Assembly: GCA_937139405.1 (NCBI GenBank)
Contig: CAKZPV010000004.1
Location: forward strand, 248,001 to 312,000
From: an uncultured Nitrospirota bacterium
GTDB lineage: Bacteria; Nitrospirota; Nitrospiria; Nitrospirales; UBA8639
Reading direction: 5' to 3'
DNA length: 64,000 bases
In this document: in pieces, positions 18,517-26,648 of the stretch
How positions within the stretch are numbered: the first letter of the stretch is position 1
Layout of the letters: the number at the start of each line of letters is the position of its first letter
Program-made: the position numbers and the translations under genes
The notes under the pieces: generated by a model
Database searches by the model: none
Told to the model about the DNA's origin: nothing
What the model saw: only the letters and a program-made list of their open reading frames with translations

Positions 18517-20478
18517 TCATAAAGTAGCCCTTCGACATCCTACAGAATTTGACAGCAAACCCAGATCCTCTAACCAAAGCGCGGTCGAACAAAGTCTCCA
18601 CAATTTCATAGGATCTCTGTCGAGGAGATTACGATAGTCTCTATTTTCTCCATCTCTGATCCAGAAATTCCCTAGTTGACTCACGAGAGGCTGAAATAGA
18701 TTTCCATGTGCACTAAGAAATTTCTTATACGCAAAAGGGAAACCCATTTTAGTCTTTCGCCAAAGAATTTTTTCTGGCAAATAGGGCTCCATAGCCTTTC
18801 GTAAAATATATTTAGTCCAGCCGTCCTTGAATAAATAACTCACTGGCATCTGAAGCCCAACCTCCATCATGCGATAATCAAAAAATGGAAATCTGTGCTC
18901 AAGAGGAATCGCCATAGTAAAATGATCGTTACTTCTCAAGTAGTAGGGAATTAATCCAATGTTCCAGTGAAAAAAAGTCTGTTTGTGGAAACTCAGTTGA
19001 GGGTACTCCTGTCGATACTGTTCTGCAGTAGTGAGAGCTTCTTTCGATGGGGGCGTTAAGAGTCCCAGTTTACCTGCCAATGGACGCATGAGACTTTTAA
19101 CCCTACGACCTCCACCATACAAAAGGCCCTTCCATCCATCTCTTCGATAGTTTTTCACGAGGTCATAGAATTCTGCATGCCATGTTTGTCCGGATTGCTT
19201 AAGTTCAGCAAATGCCTGAAGCCAAAAATCTCCTTCGTACCCTCCAAGAAGTTCATCTCCCCCTGAACCAGTCAACACAACGGACACGCCAAGATCTTTC
19301 ATTTGCTGTCGCATTTTAAAATGTGTATAGATATTTGGAGAATGAAATGGCTCTTGCATAATCTTTGAAAAAAACTCTCTTTCGGATAAGAAAGAGTCTT
19401 CCGTGTCTAATAACACTCGGTAATCGATTCCAGGATATTTCTCGAGCATGGCTCTAGCATACGGTTCTTCATTTTCTTCTGGAACTTGAATGGTAAACGT
19501 GGTGATATCATTTTTTTTAAGGACTGCTGCAGCCGCGACAATCGAAGAACTATCAAGCCCTCCGCTTAGTTCAAAGGCTACCTTCACATCGGCCCGCAGC
19601 CGTATATCAACCGCATCAAAGAAGGTATCTCGGTACCAGGTCACAGCCTCCTCGAATGAAAGGTCCTTAGGAGTAAATCTTGTTGGAGACAAACACCAAT
19701 ACTGATGGCTTTTAGCATCTTTAACTCTACAGGTTTCTTGAGGAAGGGTTACCACTGTTGCTGGAGAAACACTTTTTATCTGATGATATAATGTAGAATC
19801 ATCAAAATCTTTCATGGAGGTTTGAATAAATCCAACCACTTTGTCCTCATCGACCTCAACGGTTTCTGGCTCAACATCAACAAGGGATTGAATCGAACTG
19901 GAAAAATATAGCCCTTCCTTTGTTTCCCGATAGTATAATGGTGCAACCCCAAGACGATCTCGAGACAAAGAAAAACTCTTGGTTGAAAAATCATAAAGAG
20001 CGATAGCCCAAAAACCATTGAGTTTTGGCCAAATTTGATGACCCCACATTCGATAGCCTTCAATTAACACCTCAGTATCACTTGAAGTTCGAAAAGTTAC
20101 GCCGAGATCAGATAAATCTTTGTGCAATTCAAGAAAATTATAAATTTCACCATTAAATACTATAACAACTGAGCCATCCAAACTCATAAATGGTTGATGG
20201 CCTCCTAAGGAAAGATCAATAATGGAATACCGCGTGTGAATCATGGCCAAATCATGAAGGAGACTTGAGGAACCAACTCTCAAAGGTTCAAGTGACGACT
20301 CAAGCACAGGCAACGTACGCTCCGTTCTATGAAATTTCGCGGTATTATTTTTCCTGGAAATGAGACATACACCTTCATCATCAGGCCCTCGTTCCCGAAT
20401 AGACTTCAACAAATCAGGAACTTGTCGTGAAGCCTCATTAGATGCTGTTTTCAGTAAATATCCAGCAATTCCACACAT
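18517..20478 (-). CDS. asnB: Asparagine synthetase-like amidotransferase (copy 3 of 4)
   Basis: A 653-residue AsnB-family enzyme. Cys2 in MCGIAG is the glutaminase nucleophile and FNGEIYNFLEL keeps the glutamine-binding residues. The synthetase loop is SGGLDSS at 305-311, and GSGGDELLGGYEGDFW is the later ATP-site region. It has a longer insertion (about residues 40-75) before the HTRYSIIDLS segment than the other three copies, and it diverges from them throughout. This argues for independent acquisition or old divergence, not recent duplication. It probably amidates a carboxyl group on a sugar or peptide-like substituent of the polysaccharide. Another copy lies only 126 bases upstream in the same direction. 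Confidence 0.87.
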   Translation of the reverse strand: MCGIAGYLLKTASNEASRQVPDLLKSIRERGPDDEGVCLISRKNNTAKFHRTERTLPVLESSLEPLRVGSSSLLHDLAMIHTRYSIIDLSLGGHQPFMSLDGSVVIVFNGEIYNFLELHKDLSDLGVTFRTSSDTEVLIEGYRMWGHQIWPKLNGFWAIALYDFSTKSFSLSRDRLGVAPLYYRETKEGLYFSSSIQSLVDVEPETVEVDEDKVVGFIQTSMKDFDDSTLYHQIKSVSPATVVTLPQETCRVKDAKSHQYWCLSPTRFTPKDLSFEEAVTWYRDTFFDAVDIRLRADVKVAFELSGGLDSSSIVAAAAVLKKNDITTFTIQVPEENEEPYARAMLEKYPGIDYRVLLDTEDSFLSEREFFSKIMQEPFHSPNIYTHFKMRQQMKDLGVSVVLTGSGGDELLGGYEGDFWLQAFAELKQSGQTWHAEFYDLVKNYRRDGWKGLLYGGGRRVKSLMRPLAGKLGLLTPPSKEALTTAEQYRQEYPQLSFHKQTFFHWNIGLIPYYLRSNDHFTMAIPLEHRFPFFDYRMMEVGLQMPVSYLFKDGWTKYILRKAMEPYLPEKILWRKTKMGFPFAYKKFLSAHGNLFQPLVSQLGNFWIRDGENRDYRNLLDRDPMKLWRLCSTALWLEDLGLLSNSVGCRRATL

Positions 20479-20604
20479 TAAATCACCTACAAACCCTACT
20501 GTACGTTACTAAGTGAACAGATCACCGTGGGTAATCTAAAAAAGTCTCCCATTCGACAAACGAAAAAATTACATGTCACTACTTTAGGTGGAGACAGCTT
20601 GATC

Positions 20605-22479
20605 TCAAAGATGTTCCATTGATTGTGCTTTCAACGGATGATAATGCTTATCAACCCACAACGCCAAACTCAGGAGCGGCCAAAGGCCCCAAGCAAAATC
20701 ACCTTGCCCACTGAGGTGTAAAGCAAACAGTTTTCGCAACCCGTTTTTGTCTATTCCCAGGCCTAAAAGCTCATCTCGTTTCATCAAAGATTCTTCAATC
20801 ATTTCTCGAAGCGACGTCCTCAGCCATGTTCCCATTGGAACTTCAAAGCCTCGTTTCACCTGTGTTTGATGCGTGGCATACCGTGCGAGAACTCTCCGCA
20901 AGGGAATCTTCCCTATCCCCTGCGGTATATCAAGGCATTCCTTCCAGTCAATTTGCGCTGCGACTTCAATTACTTCACGATCCAATAAAGGCACCCGAAC
21001 CTCTAAAGAATGGTACATACTTGCTCGGTCAACTTTCATCAAGACATAAGGCAGGTGACCAACAAACTCTGTTAATCGAGACTGTTCCGCGGCACGACGC
21101 GATTCACAATTATCATTCTGAAATACTGTATAATCGGTAGGCCATGCCGCCAAGGAAGGAAACACTTGTTTCAACCAAAATTCAGGCAAGTGTGTCAGCA
21201 TACTTCGATGCCAGTCTCCAAGTGAGCTATGAGTAAGATAAGGATTTGACAGTCTTTTCCTGGAAAATTTTTGAAAAGCCCTTCCTAACCATCGATACCA
21301 TAGGGGAGTCCGAAATTCTTCAGCCCTTCCTACAAGTGGCCCAAATCGGCTCAAGTATCCCCAAAATAATTCATCACCGCCATCACCCGATAACATCACC
21401 TTGTATTTCTGACTTGCCATTCGTGAAACCATCATGGTTGGAAACATGGAATAATCTCCAAATGGCTCTCCACACGCATCAATTACATCGTCAATAAAAT
21501 CAAGAGATTGGGACGGCATCATGGTTTCAATAGTATGCTTGACACCCAATTCTCTTGCAAAAGCCCCAGCATCACCTGTCTCATCAGTCGCTTCTTCACC
21601 CGTTCCTATTGTAAAAGCTTCGATGACCGAGCTTTTCGCCGCACGCATCTTGGCCACAACTAAAGGGGAGTCGACTCCACCTGAGAGAAATGTACCAACC
21701 GGCACATCACTGACCATGTGTCGCTTCACTGCCGCCGATGTAACCGCATCAACAGCATCAATGGCATCACGACCTTTCAGCCTCGTCATTTCATATTGAG
21801 GAAATTGATAAAAGATCCCTTCCTGTAATTTCCTCTCTGCATTACATCTTATCCATGTTCCTGGTTTAAGCATGTACGAATCTTCTAATATGCCATATGG
21901 TGCAGGAACATAAGCCAAACGCAAGTAGAGGCCTAAAGCCTCTTGGGAAATATCAAGATCATGACTGAGAGGGTGGGCTAATAATTGATTATATTGTGAA
22001 GCAAACACGATTCCCTTTGGTCTTATCAGGTAATACAGAGGTTTGATGCCTGCATGATCACGTGCCAGCAATAATCGTCTTTCCACAGAATCATAAAAAG
22101 CCAAGGCAAACATGCCATTAAAACGTTCCAGTGCCTTGTTTCCCCATTCAATTAATGCATGTAATACCACTTCACTGTCACTGGTCGAACGAAACTGTAC
22201 CCCCCGGCTTTCTAATTCATGACGCAATTCTTGAAAGTTATACACCTCACCATTAAACACCAGTACAAAACGACCGTTACCAACAGTCATTGGCTGATGC
22301 CCCATAGGGCTCAAGTCAATAATGGCCAATCGACGAAACACTAACGTACAACCTTTATCATCCGTCCAGATACCTGAATCATCAGGTCCACGACGAGCCA
22401 TCAACGCGCTAATTGAATCCCAGTCCGCCTTGCGTCCTGCTGGGCTTGTAAATAATAATTCTCCGGCTATTCCGCACAT
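20605..22479 (-). CDS. asnB: Asparagine synthetase-like amidotransferase (copy 4 of 4)
   Basis: A 624-residue AsnB-family protein. Cys2 (MCGIAG), the Arg49-Arg50 pair and FNGEVYNFQEL give an intact glutaminase site. The synthetase loop is SGGVDSP at 266-272, where the last Ser of the usual SGGxDSS is Pro, a variant seen in amidotransferases outside primary asparagine metabolism. LSGDGGDELFWGY follows in the second ATP-binding region. It stands between a phosphonopyruvate-decarboxylase-like gene upstream and another AsnB copy downstream. Amidation of a glycan carboxylate is the likely role, but free asparagine synthesis by one of the four copies cannot be excluded. Confidence 0.87.
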   Translation of the reverse strand: MCGIAGELLFTSPAGRKADWDSISALMARRGPDDSGIWTDDKGCTLVFRRLAIIDLSPMGHQPMTVGNGRFVLVFNGEVYNFQELRHELESRGVQFRSTSDSEVVLHALIEWGNKALERFNGMFALAFYDSVERRLLLARDHAGIKPLYYLIRPKGIVFASQYNQLLAHPLSHDLDISQEALGLYLRLAYVPAPYGILEDSYMLKPGTWIRCNAERKLQEGIFYQFPQYEMTRLKGRDAIDAVDAVTSAAVKRHMVSDVPVGTFLSGGVDSPLVVAKMRAAKSSVIEAFTIGTGEEATDETGDAGAFARELGVKHTIETMMPSQSLDFIDDVIDACGEPFGDYSMFPTMMVSRMASQKYKVMLSGDGGDELFWGYLSRFGPLVGRAEEFRTPLWYRWLGRAFQKFSRKRLSNPYLTHSSLGDWHRSMLTHLPEFWLKQVFPSLAAWPTDYTVFQNDNCESRRAAEQSRLTEFVGHLPYVLMKVDRASMYHSLEVRVPLLDREVIEVAAQIDWKECLDIPQGIGKIPLRRVLARYATHQTQVKRGFEVPMGTWLRTSLREMIEESLMKRDELLGLGIDKNGLRKLFALHLSGQGDFAWGLWPLLSLALWVDKHYHPLKAQSMEHL

Positions 22480-22665
22480 ATTATGTTCTCTTGCCTCTGA
22501 AAAATTGAGATTCTATGACTTTGAGTCAATCGCAAGGAAGCGATTGCACGTTTACAAATAGTTACTGTGAGCTATTTGATTGGAATTAAAAAAAGATAAA
22601 TGAGAAGTGCGTTTCGAGGAAATAAGATATTTCAGGCTGTCAATATGAATCCATCGAGTCATTAA

Positions 22666-23814
22666 TTACGACGTCCCGAGAAACGACATAAAGCGAGCCT
22701 TTACTTCATGAGGCTTCAATGTTGGTCTGGGAAGAGAGCTTGGAACCCCTGGCATGATACGTACATGAATAAAGGTTGGACCATTTTCTGACGTGGCAAC
22801 GCAGAGGGCCTGTTCAAGCGCTAATGGCGAGAAAACTGATTGGCTTCTCTTATACCCACAAGCTTGGGCGACACGGTCGAAAGCAATGGTATTGGACAAT
22901 GTACCTTGCCCTCCAGTCGACTCATGAACTTGGTTGTCCAGTACGACATGGATAAGATTAGAAGGCCGAAAGTGTCCAATAGAGGCCATCGCTTCCATTC
23001 TCATGAGTGCGGCTCCATCTCCATCCAAGACAATCACTTTCCGTGTGTCAGGCAAATGAGACGCCAACCCCAATCCCACTGATGAGGCTCCTCCCATGGC
23101 CCCAACTATATAGAGATGGTTGGGAGAATCTCGATAGGCGAATAATTCTCGATTGGTGAAACCGGTCGTGCCAACAATGATAACGTCTTCTCCCAACATA
23201 TCACAGATAAGGCGAATCACATCCCCTCGTTGCATGAGGGCAGACCCGAACTCCCGTTCCTCTAACTGACCGTCTGGTGAACGTGCTGGCAAAGTTTTAC
23301 TGATTAAGGCATAGGACTCCACGATATCTTTTGGCATAATCAACGCGTACGGGAGGCTACTCTCCTGGCTTTTCATTACGGCTCGATCCAACAACAGCCG
23401 TATGGCTTTTGGATCCTCCGGCATAATTTCATTCTCCACTTCCATCAAGGAAAACATATTGAGGGTGATCGGACCCATGAGTTCATGTTGCGGTTCATCG
23501 GAAATACCCGGTTGTGCACGCCATGTACAGACGATCAATAACGGGATTCGCAGAGGATAGGCTAGTGAAACCAACGGATTGACTGCATTCCCAAGTCCTG
23601 AATTTTGAAACATGACCACCGGTCGCTTGCCAGCCAAATACGCTCCACATGCATATGCGATAGCTTCTCCTTCATTGGTGAGGGGGACATAAAACACGCT
23701 CTCATCATCAATCACATAATTGATAAAAGGTTTCAAAAACGAGCAAGGAACCCCCGTGTAAAGATCGAGACCTAACTGTCTGCCATGCTCAATAAAAATT
23801 GAAGGATGAAACAT
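22666..23814 (-). CDS. aepY: Phosphonopyruvate decarboxylase-like ThDP enzyme
   Basis: A 382-residue thiamine-diphosphate enzyme with both ThDP domains. The Pyr half has YTGVPCSFLKPFIN and VPLTNEGEAIAYACGAYLAG with the activating Glu. The PP half has VLDGDGAALMRMEAMASIG and, about 27 residues on, LDNQVHESTGGQGT, the GDG...N motif that binds Mg-diphosphate. GVPCSxLK and the NxxHESxGGQ pattern are typical of phosphonopyruvate decarboxylase, which turns phosphonopyruvate into phosphonoacetaldehyde. The related sulfopyruvate decarboxylase is the main alternative. No PEP mutase or aminoethylphosphonate transaminase is present in this window, so the substrate must come from elsewhere or differ. A methyltransferase gene lies 76 bases upstream. 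Confidence 0.8.
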   Translation of the reverse strand: MFHPSIFIEHGRQLGLDLYTGVPCSFLKPFINYVIDDESVFYVPLTNEGEAIAYACGAYLAGKRPVVMFQNSGLGNAVNPLVSLAYPLRIPLLIVCTWRAQPGISDEPQHELMGPITLNMFSLMEVENEIMPEDPKAIRLLLDRAVMKSQESSLPYALIMPKDIVESYALISKTLPARSPDGQLEEREFGSALMQRGDVIRLICDMLGEDVIIVGTTGFTNRELFAYRDSPNHLYIVGAMGGASSVGLGLASHLPDTRKVIVLDGDGAALMRMEAMASIGHFRPSNLIHVVLDNQVHESTGGQGTLSNTIAFDRVAQACGYKRSQSVFSPLALEQALCVATSENGPTFIHVRIMPGVPSSLPRPTLKPHEVKARFMSFLGTS

Positions 23815-23890
23815 AAATTAAAGCTCCAGACATTCTGATTACAGCATTTTCTTAAATTGCACAGTCTTTTTCAAGCTGATTACTTTTCAA

Positions 23891-24718
23891 TTAAGAAACC
23901 TTCAAAGTTTTTGTAAGGGAAAGCATCAACCATATGCCATCGTTAGCAACGCCACCTTTTTGTGCCTTATACATCCATCGACCCATCATTGACTTTTCAT
24001 GGTCAAAGCAAATCAAAGACTCAATGCCGTAGGCGAGCAACTCGGCTGATGATATATCAAAAAACTCAGCCGCGACGCTCAATAATTCAATAAAGGTATG
24101 AAAAGAAGCTAAGGGAACCCTCAACCAAATTACAAGCTGTCCACCCGGCTTCAAGACTCTTCCTGAATCGGCAATTATCTGACTAATGAGATTAGAAGGC
24201 CTAAAAATACCAGATTCGAATGTGTCAGAATCTACTTGTTTCCCTTCTTCAACCACGAGTCCCGGAGGAAGCACGAGGATAGTGTCATAGCTCAAATCTG
24301 GAACATCGACCAAAGAATTTTGAACCTGCCATTCATCACATCCTCGATAAAGAGGATGTTTCTGTATCCCCTCAATATGGGAATTGATGTCAGTAAAAAG
24401 AACTTTCTTCGCCTTCTTAATAATGGCGCAAAGACCAACAACCCCACAACCACAACCCAAATCAATAACGTTTTTATCAGCGACTTGAATCTTCTCAGAA
24501 AGGACAAGATCAATCAGCTTGTGGCCAACGATACTCTCACTTGGATTAAAGACATGAGCGTTAACCTTGAAAGCCAATCGCCTCTTCTCCTGCCAAAACA
24601 ATTCGAGGTCTACAGCCTTAGAGCTCATTTCCTTGTGTTTTCCAACATAATCCAAATGCGAAGGGCCCAGACCGGCGTTTTTCCCTTTCATTTGTACTGG
24701 AGGCTTAGGCCAATTCAT
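23891..24718 (-). CDS. Class I SAM-dependent methyltransferase, small-domain type
   Basis: A 275-residue protein. VIDLGCGCGVVGLCAI is motif I, VLFTDINSH the strand-2 acidic loop, and YDTILVLPPGL stands where N6/RNA-type small-domain methyltransferases have NPP(Y/F). The plan (residues 60-220) resembles MTS/PrmA-like enzymes. However, the Asn of the NPP motif is Leu, which argues against amide or base-amine methylation. HVFNPSESIVGHKLIDLVL before motif I resembles the segment found in PrmC-like proteins. Its place beside the ThDP enzyme suggests a small metabolite or sugar-phosphate substrate. A plus-strand frame overlapping this gene has no family character. Confidence 0.7.
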   Translation of the reverse strand: MNWPKPPVQMKGKNAGLGPSHLDYVGKHKEMSSKAVDLELFWQEKRRLAFKVNAHVFNPSESIVGHKLIDLVLSEKIQVADKNVIDLGCGCGVVGLCAIIKKAKKVLFTDINSHIEGIQKHPLYRGCDEWQVQNSLVDVPDLSYDTILVLPPGLVVEEGKQVDSDTFESGIFRPSNLISQIIADSGRVLKPGGQLVIWLRVPLASFHTFIELLSVAAEFFDISSAELLAYGIESLICFDHEKSMMGRWMYKAQKGGVANDGIWLMLSLTKTLKVS

Positions 24719-25014
24719 AGCGCTTCCTTTTTCCTAGTTCAGATTTTTTCAATTGAGTGCGGCATTTTCAAAACACCAGGAAACTACTCAGTCAATGCAC
24801 CTACCAAAATATTTAATGCCAGATTCTCATATCATGAGTTTAGACAACATGTTTTGGTTGTCCCTCGAGAGGGAAAGGTCAGGTAAAACCAACATAAACA
24901 TCAAGAAGAACAATGCAGCAATTATTCTCTCTCCTTGAAGAAAGCATAATCCGCTCGAAGAGAAGGAATCCATCTATTCGCAAGTCTTCGTGTAAAATAT
25001 AAATATGCCATCAT
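24719..25014. other. Intergenic, no gene seen
   Basis: A 296-base spacer between the methyltransferase and the CDP-glycerol-phosphotransferase-like gene. A plus-strand open frame entering from the methyltransferase gene covers part of it but has no recognisable product. Nothing else is supported. Confidence 0.4.
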
Positions 25015-26307
25015 CTATGTATGTTGAATTTCGTCACGGATACGCAACAATTCGTTTGCCGAAGAGTTCGCCGCACGTGAAAAATTAGCGATGGACTTAT
25101 CTCGCAATTGACGGATCGTTTCTCTTTTGTCTTTTTTGCCAATTTCTTGGTGAATGATTTCTGAAATTTTATCCAAATCACTCTCACAAATTTGTTGCCC
25201 AATTGTATTAAGCACTGATAATTCCCAAGGATCCCATGGCAAATCCGAACCATCCATCCCAACCCAGTTGAAATCATATTTCATCGTAATGACAGGTTTC
25301 TCAAAGAGGAAGGCAAAATCAAAAATGACACCTGATAGGTCAGACACCATCACATCAGCCCTTGCCATAGATTGTACTCCATCACTTTCATCGTCCCATT
25401 CAAGGTTAGAATAAGCTTTAGTCTCTTCACGAAGATTGTTCAACATATCTTTTTCCGAGATAGAACTTTGTGGGTGAGGCCGCAAAATTACCTTCCATTC
25501 CTTCTCCAATAAGGGAATGAGCACTCTGGACCCAAATTTCTTCAGTAGTCCGTTCATCCCCCAAGTTGGCGCAACCAGTACGATCGTCTGGTTTTCAGGT
25601 TTTGGAGTAGACTCTAGTTCCTTTAATCGACTTGCCATATCATCATAATAGAGACACCCCGTTTTCAGAAGGAGCTTTTGAGGTGTGTCTCTTAGTTCCT
25701 CAAGCTTTCTAATTGATTTATCTTGGTGATCTCCGCTGGTGAAAATCGAATCGAAGTAATCGAACGAGTATTGCTTGTACGTGGCCATATCGGTAGGGGC
25801 ATGCATCAAATAGGCGTAATGTTTCACACCTTTTGAGCGTTTAATTTGTAGCACATCCAGGCCAGGGGTTGTCATCACACACATATCAGCTTCCAAAATT
25901 GTCAGATAGGCATAGGCCTTTGTACCTGAACCAATGTACTTTGTGGTCACAAGCTCAGAAGAATACAAGAGCCCTGGATCTTCCTCATCGGAAGACAAAT
26001 AGACGCATTCTGCTCCACGACTGACGAGCTCATCAATTATTGGTTTAAAGGTATTCCAGTAGAATCGGCCCTCCGAATAGAACACCAGAGCTTGCCCCAT
26101 CTGGTCATCCTCGACTGTTCTTCCAAACAATCCGAATACACCACTTCTGATTTTGTAGTAAAGGCCTTTGAAGAAAAAGAGCAGTGTTGCTAATAAACCC
26201 ACCAGGGCGGAAACGAGCATACTCCCTGAACCCGGATCCAAGTATGCAAACGCCGTCCCAGAAAATATGGTGAGAAGCAAACACCAAACAAGCAATATCA
26301 TTTTCAT
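25015..26307 (-). CDS. Membrane-anchored CDP-glycerol glycerophosphotransferase-like protein
   Basis: A 430-residue protein. Residues 1-25 are a signal or anchor sequence followed by YLDPGSGSMLVSALVGLL and a transmembrane segment to about residue 52. This YLDPGxGS opening recurs in small membrane proteins of polysaccharide clusters. The cytoplasmic part has the Glyphos_transf (TagB/TagF) fold: HAPTDMATY, a VAPTWG segment, RPHPQSS, and VSDLSGVIFDFAFLFEKPVI near residue 335. Family members transfer glycerol- or ribitol-phosphate from CDP-alditol to a lipid-linked acceptor. A similar polyol-phosphate transfer to the glycan is plausible. No CDP-glycerol synthase is visible in the window. The YidC/sulfatase-like fusion gene lies 341 bases upstream. 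Confidence 0.8.
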   Translation of the reverse strand: MKMILLVWCLLLTIFSGTAFAYLDPGSGSMLVSALVGLLATLLFFFKGLYYKIRSGVFGLFGRTVEDDQMGQALVFYSEGRFYWNTFKPIIDELVSRGAECVYLSSDEEDPGLLYSSELVTTKYIGSGTKAYAYLTILEADMCVMTTPGLDVLQIKRSKGVKHYAYLMHAPTDMATYKQYSFDYFDSIFTSGDHQDKSIRKLEELRDTPQKLLLKTGCLYYDDMASRLKELESTPKPENQTIVLVAPTWGMNGLLKKFGSRVLIPLLEKEWKVILRPHPQSSISEKDMLNNLREETKAYSNLEWDDESDGVQSMARADVMVSDLSGVIFDFAFLFEKPVITMKYDFNWVGMDGSDLPWDPWELSVLNTIGQQICESDLDKISEIIHQEIGKKDKRETIRQLRDKSIANFSRAANSSANELLRIRDEIQHT

Positions 26308-26648
26308 CTTAATACTCTCCAGCGTAGAAATTTGAAGACGTCTTTATTTCGTTTATCTGACTGTTTTCGCTTTCTCAGTTGGCTTTTCTATCTATCAGAA
26401 ATTCTAAGTAGACAATTACTCTATGTCCTCAGTCTGTTTGACACAGTGCGTCTCTTTGCGTGCTTGTAGAAGTGTACCAATCATTTTCTCGCCATTCTCT
26501 CTTTGATAAAATATCGATCTCATATCCAAACTTTAAGGCCAACAACGCTGCTTCTTAATATTAAGCGAGAATAATCTAAGTGAACTAAACACGATTCCAA
26601 GATGGATGAGAATCCTGCAAACGCCGAAAAAATAGACCTAATGCCTTT
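26308..26648. other. Intergenic, no gene seen
   Basis: A 341-base spacer between the YidC/sulfatase-like fusion gene and the glycerophosphotransferase-like gene. There is no coding frame of substance, and I could not make out a convincing promoter or terminator. Confidence 0.35.

Noticed and set aside
24236-24886. Plus-strand open frame of 216 codons
   Set aside because: It is mostly antisense to a methyltransferase whose SAM motifs are clear on the minus strand, and its own translation has no family pattern and no good ribosome-binding site.
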